DNA of 22,041 nt from Methanothrix sp. (lineage in GTDB: Archaea; Halobacteriota; Methanosarcinia; Methanotrichales; Methanotrichaceae), in assembly GCA_012798025.1 (NCBI GenBank), contig JAAZNX010000203.1, forward strand, positions 1-22,041. Direction: 5' to 3'. Of this stretch, positions 8,017 through 15,856 are shown piece after piece (position 1 is the first letter of the stretch; each line of letters begins with the position of its first letter). A program made the translations under genes and the position numbers. Under the pieces are notes generated by a model. The model was not told the DNA's origin. It ran no database searches and saw nothing but the letters and a program-made list of their open reading frames with translations.

Positions 8017-9066
8017 TTAGCAGCTCCGTTCCTCGTCCGCCTTCAGATCGTCCTCGTCCACCAGCACATCCCAGCCCTCCATATCAGTCTCCTGGCCTGG
8101 CCTGATGAGACCGTTCGCGATCCTGTGACACTCCATCTGAATTGTGTTGCGGGTCTTCACATTGCGGCCCCTGTAGTGCACTGTCTCGTCCAGCGACTTG
8201 TTCACAACCTCGATCAGCGCCGCCTTTCCATCCTTGCCCAGGCCCACGCCCTGCTCCAGCGGCTCGAAGAACTCGTCCTTCACCATCCGCCTGGTGAAAA
8301 GATGAACTACCGTCTCATCGATGTAGATCCTGAACATCTCTATGATGTCATACACCAGGGACATCTTGTTGTAAGAGTCGGTATGCAAAAGCCCAACGTA
8401 GGGATCAAGGCCTGCGATGATGCAGCCCTTCTCAACGAGCGAGTAGAGGACTCCGTAGCCGTAGTTGAGCAGGGCGTTGAACTCGTCCCTGGCCGGATTC
8501 CTGCTCCTTCCCGAGAACCTGTACCGCTCGGGCATGATGGCGGAGATGGCCTCAAAGTAGGCCCTGGAGGCCTTGCCCTCCAGCCCGAGCACCTCCTGCC
8601 GTCTGGCGTCGACCGTGCCTCGCAGACGCTTCATCTGCTCGCGGGATTTTTCGATCTCCTGGATGTAGCCATCGAGCACATCTCTCATCTCAGCCCTCGC
8701 CTTTTTCAGGCGGCTCAAAAGCTCAATCTGATTGTCCAATTTTTTGAGGCCCCACTCCTTGATAAGATCGAGTCCCTCGAGGCTCTCGTAAATCTCCAGC
8801 TGCCTCCTTCGAATCAGAGTCGTGCTCCCGAGCTTAGGATGCCAGACTCTGCCGTAGGGATCCCCGTGAGCATCTAGAAAAACGATATCTATGTTGTTGT
8901 CGACTGCCAGCTTTATGGCATCTGTTGTGATGTATGCAGCCGTTGTGATCAGAATGCTGTCAACCTTGCCTGCAGCTATCTCGAAGCTTTTCTCATCTCT
9001 TCTCACAAGAAAGCAGTTCCCGCTCTTTCGGAGATATGCACCATATGTGTTGATCACAAGCTGCAT
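8017..9066 (-). CDS. cas1: Cas1 integrase
   Basis: 349-residue metal-dependent integrase that inserts new spacers at the leader end of CRISPR arrays. Catalytic residues are E163 in LEGKASRAYF, H228 in GLLHTDSYNKMSL and the acidic pair D240/E243 in YDIIEMFR. The N-terminal beta domain and the NIDIVFLDAHGDPYGR segment (58-73) are standard. The C-terminus carries an acidic tail (DVLVDEDDLKADEER). The ATG has TGGGAG about 8 bases upstream. The upstream TPR gene stops only 22 bases before it, and no clear TATA box lies between, so cas1 may be read from a promoter upstream of the TPR gene. Adaptation genes lead this operon, whereas in many I-B loci they come last. Confidence 0.95.
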   Translation of the reverse strand: MQLVINTYGAYLRKSGNCFLVRRDEKSFEIAAGKVDSILITTAAYITTDAIKLAVDNNIDIVFLDAHGDPYGRVWHPKLGSTTLIRRRQLEIYESLEGLDLIKEWGLKKLDNQIELLSRLKKARAEMRDVLDGYIQEIEKSREQMKRLRGTVDARRQEVLGLEGKASRAYFEAISAIMPERYRFSGRSRNPARDEFNALLNYGYGVLYSLVEKGCIIAGLDPYVGLLHTDSYNKMSLVYDIIEMFRIYIDETVVHLFTRRMVKDEFFEPLEQGVGLGKDGKAALIEVVNKSLDETVHYRGRNVKTRNTIQMECHRIANGLIRPGQETDMEGWDVLVDEDDLKADEERSC

Positions 9067-9088
9067 CTATTACTCCCATAAGCCATAT

Positions 9089-10954
9089 TTACCAGGCGCA
9101 TTGGAGAGATGCTGCGCCTTTGCTTGTGACGATGGGCTCTAAATCGAACTTGATCGATCCGACTGAAAATCCCTTGATCTGTGGGTGGATCAATGCGAAT
9201 AGTATTAATGCTGCAAATAACAATTTTGTTTCGGGACTTACATCTATCCTTCTTGATGTGGTCTTTGTCGTCTCAGTCTTTGTTGGATTTGTCCCCGTCG
9301 TCTCCACTGTGGTTGCAACTTTTGTTTCGTTTGTGACTTTATTTGTTTTTGTGTCTACGATGAGCTTTGAGGACTTATTGATTCCTGAACTGATCACTGG
9401 AGTAACTTCTATGATTGGAGTTGTGACAACTACTGTTTTCTCCTCTGAATCGTTTAGGCTCAAATCGATTGAGGCATACGATGGTATAATGGCGTTCAAT
9501 GGTATAAACACAGTTATAATCACAGAGAGAAACATTAAAATCAATAATGACCCCGTTACAGCTTTACGAATCGATCGACTATTGAACCACCAATCCCACC
9601 AATTGGCTGTCTCTTTTTTGTCTTCTTTCAGCATCTTTAAATTCTCTTTAGCCTCTTTCAATCTCGGATCGATCTCCAATGCATCTAGATAGCTCTCTGT
9701 GGCCTTTACTTTATCGCCTTTCTTAAAATACGTGTTTCCAAGGTTATTGTACACCCTGGCTGACTCTAAATAGCGTAGAGCGATGTTGAATTCCTTTCTT
9801 GCTTCATCAATGCGATCTGTTTTATATAATAGTATACCAATATTATTATGCAGTGCGGAAATATTTCCCCACTCTTTATATTGTTTCATCGTGGTGATTC
9901 CTGCATCAAAATAGGACTTTAGTTCGTCATAAATCCCACGCGACTCATTGAATATATCTTCCGCATGTAAATAATTCTCTCTATCAGTTTCAATTCTTCC
10001 GATGTTTGTAAGAATAGATGCCTTTGTTAACTTGAACTGGTCTAAAATCGAAGATAGCGAAACGCTATTCTGAAATTCTGTGAGATCGTCTCTTAGATTT
10101 TTCGACAGTCCAATTACCGTTTCACATTTCCTGGCATCATTAAAAATCGTTATATTTCCTTTATCGCAATTCATGATTTCTTTAATTTCATCAAAATCAA
10201 CAATTCTTTTTATTTGGCCCTCCTCAAAATGTTTTTCAAAAGCTTTCAGGGACCCTTTGAGCGTCTTTAAAGCGTCTCTTCTATCCTTCGCTTCGATAAA
10301 TAATTTTAGTGATTCATTTAAATCACTCAGAGCTTGAATTTGATCTTTAACTTGATTTATCTTTCTATCAAATATCCTCAAAGCACTTTTCAAGAATCTG
10401 GCTGCTAAATCAAGGTCGCCTTTTTGATAATACGCTAAGCTGCTATAAAATTGTGAATACCCATTTTCAGGATCATCCTCAATTACTTTATTGTATTGCT
10501 CTATTGCCTCATCATATTTCTCCCATTCAAAGTAAAGATATGCCAAGTCATTTAAGAACCAAGATCTAGGAAACTCGTTACCATCCTTTAAACGCCTGAT
10601 CTCCTGTTCTGGTATGAGCTTCAATGTTCGAATAGATATTTTATAATTTTCTTCTGCAGAAAGGTAAGATTTTTCAATAAAATAAAGATATCCGAGGTCA
10701 TGATATGCCCAAGAAAGCTTAATAAGATGATCACTATTTTCCCTAGGAGATAACTTAGTTCTATCAATCCCATTATATATTTCTATAACGGCTTTGAATT
10801 CATCCTTTGCGAGCTTGTACTCTGATACAGCTTCATCTGCAAGTTTTTGCTTATCTTTCAAAAAAGGGGCCGTTATTGACTTAATCTCTTTTTTCTGGCC
10901 CAAATGGAAATGATATCTCGCATCTGCTAAAGTCATTCTGTATATCTTATTCAT
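9089..10954 (-). CDS. TPR-repeat protein with two C-terminal membrane segments
   Basis: About 621-residue protein of unknown function. Positions below count from the ATG at 10954. The first ~440 residues hold tetratricopeptide repeats in two blocks. Examples are SWFLNDLAYLYFEWEKYDEA and, nearer the end, ARVYNNLGNTYFKKGDKVKA. They are separated by a helical, possibly coiled-coil stretch (about 195-330). A hydrophobic helix follows (about 465-490), then an ~85-residue Thr/Val-rich linker, a second hydrophobic helix (about 576-591) and a short tail with GFSVGSIKFDLEP. This suggests a cytoplasmic TPR platform anchored by a hairpin whose linker is outside. The gene is markedly more AT-rich than its neighbours. 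Starts possible: TTG 10978, ATG 10954, or ATG 10936, the last at leaderless distance from a TATA box. It ends 22 bases before cas1. Confidence 0.75.
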   Translation of the reverse strand: MNKIYRMTLADARYHFHLGQKKEIKSITAPFLKDKQKLADEAVSEYKLAKDEFKAVIEIYNGIDRTKLSPRENSDHLIKLSWAYHDLGYLYFIEKSYLSAEENYKISIRTLKLIPEQEIRRLKDGNEFPRSWFLNDLAYLYFEWEKYDEAIEQYNKVIEDDPENGYSQFYSSLAYYQKGDLDLAARFLKSALRIFDRKINQVKDQIQALSDLNESLKLFIEAKDRRDALKTLKGSLKAFEKHFEEGQIKRIVDFDEIKEIMNCDKGNITIFNDARKCETVIGLSKNLRDDLTEFQNSVSLSSILDQFKLTKASILTNIGRIETDRENYLHAEDIFNESRGIYDELKSYFDAGITTMKQYKEWGNISALHNNIGILLYKTDRIDEARKEFNIALRYLESARVYNNLGNTYFKKGDKVKATESYLDALEIDPRLKEAKENLKMLKEDKKETANWWDWWFNSRSIRKAVTGSLLILMFLSVIITVFIPLNAIIPSYASIDLSLNDSEEKTVVVTTPIIEVTPVISSGINKSSKLIVDTKTNKVTNETKVATTVETTGTNPTKTETTKTTSRRIDVSPETKLLFAALILFALIHPQIKGFSVGSIKFDLEPIVTSKGAASLQCAW

Positions 10955-10957
10955 TCT

Positions 10958-10967
10958 TAATATTTTA
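10958..10967 (-). promoter_or_regulatory. Candidate TATA box before the TPR gene (and possibly cas1 onward)
   Basis: On the minus strand TAAAATATTA lies here. Measured to the ATG at 10936 the spacing is about 26 bases, right for a leaderless start there, but too close for the ATG at 10954. The region is AT-rich generally, so a chance match is possible. Confidence 0.35.
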
Positions 10968-10980
10968 GACTTGCGCAATC

Positions 10981-11065
10981 AGTGACTTCCTTTTATTCCC
11001 CCTAAAGGGGTACGATTCGTTCCACGCCTCAAAAGGAGGCAGGTCTTCTTTACCCCTACGTCACT
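10981..11065 (-). other. Structured intergenic element with competing stems
   Basis: Between the transglutaminase-like gene and the TPR gene, the minus strand carries nested complementary segments. An outer stem pairs AGTGAC with GTCACT (ends at 11065 and 10981). A second pairs AGGGGTA (11057-11051) with TACCCCT (11012-11006). An inner hairpin is GCCTC/GAGGC (11040-11026). The CCCC of the second stem can instead pair with GGGG just after it (CCCCTTTAGGGG, 11010-10999), so two folds exclude each other. It could be a 5' leader structure, a small RNA or part of a terminator. No known riboswitch class was recognised. Confidence 0.45.
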
Positions 11066-11744
11066 AACATCCACGCTTCGCCTTCTTTGTTCCTGTCCGC
11101 AATTTTACCCAATCAGCCATCTGGGCTTTCACCTGAGTCATAGACCAAAGATGGGAAGCATTCAGACAGAATTGTGGCTGGTACTGATACTGATTGCTCG
11201 GCTGGGTGAAGGGATCGGCAGGCACAAGCTGGGACGGAACGGCATCCAGAGTGGATTCTAGCAGGCACCATGTCCCCATCTCGTTCTGGTAGACCACCCA
11301 AGCATGGCCAAAGGCTCCATCCGGAGAGCTGACTTTTCCCAAAACGACCCGCACACAGTGCTCGGATATACCGCTTGCCAGCATAAGCGTTGCCAGTAGG
11401 AAAGATGTGTCCTCACAGTCGCCCTTGTGCAGCATGAGCGTCTCCTCAGGGAAGAGCCAGAAGTCCTCAAGGCCTGAGGCCCTTTTGTCCGTTATGTACT
11501 CCACCGACCTGGCCACATAATCCCAAATCCGCCAAGCACGAAGGTCAAATGAACCGGCCTCCCGGGCCGCAGGCAGGCCGATCTCCTGCAGGGTTCTCTG
11601 TATCACCTCGCTCTGTGTAGAAGATAACCACTGCCGGATATCAGTGGGAATGTAAACGCTGGAATAACCCAATACTGCTCTCTTATCCCACATGACAGTA
11701 TCTCTTACTATCGTGTCTCCTGCCCAATTATAACCCGTTGCCAT
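11064..11744 (-). CDS. Transglutaminase-like (papain-fold) protein
   Basis: 226-residue protein of the transglutaminase-like superfamily; most prokaryotic members are cysteine peptidases or inactive relatives rather than true transglutaminases. The likely triad is visible: C110 in HKGDCEDTSFLLATL, H147 in AFGHAWVVY and E163 or D167 in LLESTLD. There is no signal peptide or membrane segment, so it should be cytoplasmic. The Gln-rich stretch NQYQYQPQ near residue 185 and a basic C-terminus (KKAKRGC) are minor oddities. The ATG at 11744 has GGAG 9 bases upstream (11757-11754) and a TATA-like box further up. Substrate and pathway cannot be told. It may be unrelated to the cas genes downstream. 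Confidence 0.75.
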   Translation of the reverse strand: MATGYNWAGDTIVRDTVMWDKRAVLGYSSVYIPTDIRQWLSSTQSEVIQRTLQEIGLPAAREAGSFDLRAWRIWDYVARSVEYITDKRASGLEDFWLFPEETLMLHKGDCEDTSFLLATLMLASGISEHCVRVVLGKVSSPDGAFGHAWVVYQNEMGTWCLLESTLDAVPSQLVPADPFTQPSNQYQYQPQFCLNASHLWSMTQVKAQMADWVKLRTGTKKAKRGC

Positions 11745-11781
11745 GAGTTAACACTCCAATCAATATTAATAATTTTAGTTT

Positions 11782-11793
11782 GTTATATTTAAA
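11782..11793 (-). promoter_or_regulatory. TATA-like box upstream of the transglutaminase-like gene
   Basis: On the minus strand TTTAAATATAAC lies about 44 bases before the ATG at 11744. A start site 25 bases on would give a short leader containing the GGAG ribosome-binding site. A second AT-rich stretch (11764-11777) is closer and could serve instead. The same DNA may also drive the divergent ATPase gene. Confidence 0.4.
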
Positions 11794-11847
11794 GGTATCG
11801 ATCTTATGATGAAATTGAAGATTGCTTACGACAAAGTATTTCTGCGA

Positions 11848-11877
11848 TCAACGTATTTTTTCAGCAACCTACGTTGA
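11848..11877. promoter_or_regulatory. 8-bp inverted repeat just upstream of the ATPase start
   Basis: TCAACGTA (11848-11855) is mirrored perfectly by TACGTTGA (11870-11877) with a 14-base spacer that includes a run of T. It ends 9 bases before the ATG at 11887. It could be an operator for a dimeric regulator or a leader hairpin that would affect ribosome access. Confidence 0.4.
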
Positions 11878-11886
11878 GAGATTGCG

Positions 11887-14547
11887 ATGACATCCTGGCA
11901 CACCCTTACCTCAGATGAGGCTCTATCCGCCTTAGGATCTGGATCGTCCGGCTTGAGCTCCGAAAAAGCCAGAAGGCTTCTGGCAGACTTTGGCCAAAAC
12001 CTGCTGGAGGGCCCAAAGAGACCTCCGCTCTGGAAGACATTCCTGAGCAAATTCAAAGAATAGCTGGTTTTAGTGCTGCTTTTTGCAGCGCTCATCTCTT
12101 TTATCGCCGGCGAAAGCGCCAATGCTTACGTTATCTTGGGAATAGTATTGCTCGTCGCAGTCATTGGGTTCTTTCAGGAGTACAAGGCAGAGCGAGCCAT
12201 GGAGGCCCTCAGAGAGATGCAAGCACCGCAGGCCGATGTTTTCAGAGATGGTAAGATGCTCTCCCTGCCTGCCAGGGAACTTGTCCCAGGAGATGTTATA
12301 TTTCTTGAGGCTGGAGACAAGGTGCCAGCAGACTGCCGTATCTTAGACGAGACCCGACTGGAGGTCATCGAAGCTCCTTTGACCGGCGAGTCTCTGCCGA
12401 TAAAGAAAGATCCAGCTCCATTATCGGAAGCCACGCCCCTGGCAGATAGGAAAAATATGATTTTCATGGGCACCATAATCTCCTACGGCAATTGCAGAGC
12501 AGTGATCACAGCCACGGGCCGCAACACCGAGCTTGGCAGGATATCGAGCTTGATCCTGCCCAAGCCTGTGGAGCCACCACTCAAGATGAAGCTCGAGCAG
12601 CTCGCCAAGAGACAGGCAATCCTTGTGCTCTTGATCTCTCTGGCGGTTTTTGCACTAGGCGTGGCCAGAGGTTCCTCTATCATGGATACCCTGATCACAG
12701 CGATTGCCCTTGCTGTGGCAGGGGTCCCCGAGGCGCTTCCTTTCGTCGTAACGCTGGCCCTGGCCTTTGGAACGCAGGCCATGGCCAGGAAGAGCGCCAT
12801 AATCAGAAGCCTTCCTGCCGTCGAGACCTTGGGCTCGACTACAGTCATTTGTACTGACAAGACGGGAACCCTCACCACAGGCGAGATGACAGTTCGGGAG
12901 ATCAGAACCTATCGATCTGTGCAGGTGACGGGCTCAGGTTACGAACCTGAAGGGGAGTTCCTGCATAATGGTAAGGAGATAGACCCCAAAAGCCACGACA
13001 TATCCCAGCTTCTCAAGATCGGCGTTCTCTGCAACAACGCCGACTTGAACCACGACGGCTCCAAAGACAGCATCATAGGGGACCCGACAGAAGGAGCACT
13101 GATAGTTGTTGCCAAAAAAGGAAGGATTTTGGAGGAAACCAGGAACAGCTATATCGAGATCGTCGAGTATCCCTTCGACTCTGACCGCAAAAGGATGACC
13201 ACTGTCCACCGATCGGAGATGGGAGGATTTGAGGTCTCCATGAAAGGTGCGCCCGAGATGGTACTGGAAAGGTGCACCTTTATCGCAGACTCCCAAGGAA
13301 TAAAGCCAATGACTGACGAGGACCGCATGACGGTCCGAGCAGCATCTGACGATATGGCCAAGAGAGCCATGAGAGTCCTGGCTTTAGCCTGGAAGCATAT
13401 GGAGGAGCACGAGCCGCTGGAAATCGGATGGGTCGAATCTGATCTTATCTTCGCTGGGCTTATGGGCATGATGGATCCGCCGAGAAGCGAAGCCAAAGAG
13501 GCCATTCGAATCTGCCAGAACGCGGGCATCAGGCCGATCATGATCACAGGAGACCATCCTCTGACTGCAAAAGCAATTGGCGGGGAACTTGGAATTGGTC
13601 AGGATGAGGTGATTGAAGGCGTCCAGATCGAAGAGATGAGCGATGAGGTTCTTCAAAGCCGGATAAAAGGCGTCTCGATATTTGCCAGGGTCACTGCTGA
13701 GCACAAGGTGCGTATCGTCCAGGCCCTGAGGCTTCAGGGAAATGTCGTGGCCATGACCGGCGATGGGGTAAACGATGCACCCGCCCTGAAAGCTGCTGAC
13801 ATCGGAGTTGCCATGGGCAGGACTGGAACGGACGTTGCGAAAGAGGCATCGGACATGGTCATCACCGACGACAATTTCGCTACCATCGTCAGCGCTGTCG
13901 AAGAGGGCAGGAGGATATATGACAATATCCGGAAGGGTGCATCCTATCTCCTCTCAGTCAGCTTCGCAGAGCTTGCCACGATCTTCCTGGGGGTCATGAT
14001 CGGTCTACCTGTTCCTCTGCTGGCGGTGCAGATTCTCTGGATAAATGTCATAGCTGAGGAGTTCCCGGCCATTGGACTGGCTGTGGAGCCCGCACATGAT
14101 GGCATTATGAACAAGAAGCCTCGCGACCCCAAAGAGCCCATGCCCTCCAGAGGCCTGATGATTTACACTCTCGGCATCTCGGGCGCAATCGTGATCGGCT
14201 CGTTGGGACTTTATGCTCTGGCCCTCGAAGCCGGCCAGGATCTGGAATACGCCAGGACCGTGGCCTTCATGGGCCTTGGACTTTTCACAGTATGCAACGC
14301 GTATTGTAGCAGGTCCCTGGAGGGATCAGTGCTTAAAATGAACCCATTGACCAACAAGAAACTAATATTGGGGATGGTGGCATCCATACTGGCGTTGCTG
14401 GCGGTCGCCTATGTGCCTTTCATGCAGTCCATCTTCGGCACAACCGCCCTTGGGCTGCAGAGCTGGGGTATGATATTGGCGGCGTCGTTGATGGTAGTGG
14501 CGGTATCAGAGGCCCTCAAGAAGGCAGTTCCGATGTTACAACTTTAG
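11887..14547 (+). CDS. P2-type cation-transporting ATPase interrupted by one in-frame TAG
   Basis: Read through, this is an 886-codon P-type ATPase that would pump a cation across the cell membrane. The N-terminal cation-ATPase domain is complete (TSWHTLTSDEALSALG through KRPPLWKTFLSKFKE) and continues in frame into membrane helix 1 (LVLVLLFAALISF), with one TAG at 12061-12063 (codon 59) between them. Later motifs are intact: TGES (codon 166), DKTGTLT with phosphorylated D324, KGAPEMVLERC, TGDGVNDAP (codon 624) and ten membrane helices. A shorter product could start at GTG 12073, losing the N-domain, but no ribosome-binding site is seen there. Helix 4 has PEALP and helix 6 NVIAEEFPA, unlike the Ca2+ pump PEGLP and NLVTDGLPA, so the ion is uncertain. 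The end overlaps the convergent UPF0146 gene by 32 bases. Confidence 0.85.
12061..12092 (+). other. In-frame UAG with downstream stem-loop
   Basis: TAG at 12061-12063 is followed after 8 bases by an 8-bp stem, AGTGCTGC (12072-12079), a TTTTT loop, and GCAGCGCT (12085-12092), with one G-U pair. The codons on both sides match the family without a frame change. The element could be a nonsense mutation, a readthrough site or a pyrrolysine codon; see findings. Confidence 0.7.
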
Positions 14548-14947
14548 ACGAAAAAATGTAGAACCTGGCCTCGCCGAAGTTGACCAGCCGCCTGACAAGG
14601 CCAGGCATTTCGGCCACCTCGTCCCCCAGAGGCCTGATCAGGATATCGGCCCCTATCCTGACAGCCAGATCTCCAATGGCAATTTGCAGCTCCAGCGGAG
14701 GACGAAGAGAGTAGATAAGGCTCGCGCTCTGGTAAAGTTCGAGGTGCGGCGAGAAGATATCGTCCTTTTCCACAGCCAGATTCCCAAGGGTCCGTGCCTT
14801 CCTGTCCGTCAGGACCACATCCACGCCGTGAGCCATCAGGCTTGCGGCGACTTCTGATAAATGACCCACCCCGACCTCGACCACTCGGCCGGAGTAGTTT
14901 TTGCGGATGTATTCTGCCAGATCTGCAGCGCCCCGAAGGGTCGGCAT
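14516..14947 (-). CDS. UPF0146 family protein
   Basis: 143-residue archaeal protein of unknown function with a Rossmann-like, methyltransferase-resembling start: RVVEVGVGHLSEVAASLMAHG (about 21-41) then VDVVLTDRKAR. This lacks the later motifs needed to assign a methyltransferase activity. The frame extends upstream over thi4, but the ATG at 14947 follows the thi4 TAA by one base and matches the family's N-terminus (MPTLRGAADLAEYI), so it is the start. It is clearly co-transcribed with thi4. Its last 32 bases overlap the end of the convergent ATPase gene. Confidence 0.85.
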   Translation of the reverse strand: MPTLRGAADLAEYIRKNYSGRVVEVGVGHLSEVAASLMAHGVDVVLTDRKARTLGNLAVEKDDIFSPHLELYQSASLIYSLRPPLELQIAIGDLAVRIGADILIRPLGDEVAEMPGLVRRLVNFGEARFYIFSSKVVTSELPS

Positions 14948-14948
14948 T

Positions 14949-15728
14949 TTAGATTCCCAGATTTTCGAGGACCAGTCGAGCTGCCTTCTCTCCCGATAGG
15001 AGCATCCCTCCGAAGATGGGGCCCATCCTCGGTCCACCAAAGACAGTAGCTGCAGCCATGCCTGCAACGACGAGGCCAGGATGGACCTCCTGGGTAAACT
15101 CCACAACAGTCCTCTCACCCACCTCAGCCCACATGGATTTCTCGCCCTTGATGCCTTCTGCACCAATGATCGCTCCGGGAACCTTCTTCTGAACGATGCG
15201 ACAGATCGCTGCCTCGTGGCCAGTGCCATCGATTACGAACTTGGCGCGAACACAGAGGGGATCGACATGGACGCCAGCCATCTCAGCAGCCGTCCAGTTG
15301 ATGACCAGGCCCACGACTCTGTCCTCCTCGCGGATCATCACATCCTCGGCTGTAACTAAGTTGATGATCTTCGCCCCAGCGTCGATGGCGCCTGCCGTCA
15401 GCTTCGCCACGGTCTCAATGGCGTCGGCAATGAAGTAGCCCTCGCCGTGCTCGTGATACCAGATCCTGCACTCATCCAAAATGCGACAGGCCTCCTGCTG
15501 CACCACGATCATGGGGAACATCATGCCTCCACCCCAAAGACCCCCTCCCACAGAGAGCCTCTTCTCGAAGAGAACTGTCTTGACATCCGCCTCCGCAAGC
15601 CGTTTGGCTGCAACGAGATTGGCAGGACCGGCACCCACCAGAGCCACGTCCACATCAGTGACGCTTAGAAAGCTCTCCAGGTAGCTCTCAGCTATCGCCC
15701 TTGTGACCTTGACCTCATCCAGTACCAT
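14949..15728 (-). CDS. thi4: Thi4-type thiazole synthase (sulfide-dependent)
   Basis: 259-residue enzyme that makes the thiazole adenylate precursor of thiamine from NAD+ and glycine; archaeal relatives use free sulfide and iron and may also isomerise ribose 1,5-bisphosphate. The dinucleotide-binding motif VGAGPANLVAAKRL is at about 31-44, and GGGLWGGGMMFP (61-72) and FGGPRMGPIFGGML near the end are family hallmarks. In yeast and plant Thi4 a cysteine before Met-Asp-Pro donates the sulfur and is used up. Here the aligned residue in AGVHVDPL is H154, as in sulfide-using archaeal enzymes, so this should be a true multi-turnover catalyst. Upstream is a weak TATA-like stretch (about 15754-15760). 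No TPP riboswitch was recognised. UPF0146 follows after one base. Confidence 0.93.
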   Translation of the reverse strand: MVLDEVKVTRAIAESYLESFLSVTDVDVALVGAGPANLVAAKRLAEADVKTVLFEKRLSVGGGLWGGGMMFPMIVVQQEACRILDECRIWYHEHGEGYFIADAIETVAKLTAGAIDAGAKIINLVTAEDVMIREEDRVVGLVINWTAAEMAGVHVDPLCVRAKFVIDGTGHEAAICRIVQKKVPGAIIGAEGIKGEKSMWAEVGERTVVEFTQEVHPGLVVAGMAAATVFGGPRMGPIFGGMLLSGEKAARLVLENLGI

Positions 15729-15856
15729 ATCTGTCCTTGCTGGACGCGATTGATGATAAAGCTATCCCAATATGACATCGCCGGGGTGGAAAGTGATATC
15801 TATACGTAGAAATTGAATTATGTACAGGAGAAAATATTCCAAGACAGGTGTAAAAA

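Noticed and set aside
7912..8877. 321-residue plus-strand open frame
   Set aside because: It is wholly antisense to cas2 and cas1, whose catalytic motifs are intact, and its protein resembles no family; it arises from the GC-rich codon pattern.
9120..9692. 190-residue plus-strand frame rich in Val, Phe and Ser
   Set aside because: Antisense to the Thr/Val linker and membrane helices of the TPR protein; the hydrophobic look is a mirror of that composition.
11826..12122. 98-residue minus-strand frame upstream of the ATPase
   Set aside because: It is antisense to the recognisable N-terminal cation-ATPase domain and does not resemble any protein.
14948..15229. N-terminal extension of the UPF0146 frame
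   Set aside because: These 94 codons are out of frame over thi4 and look like noise; the ATG at 14947 matches the family start.
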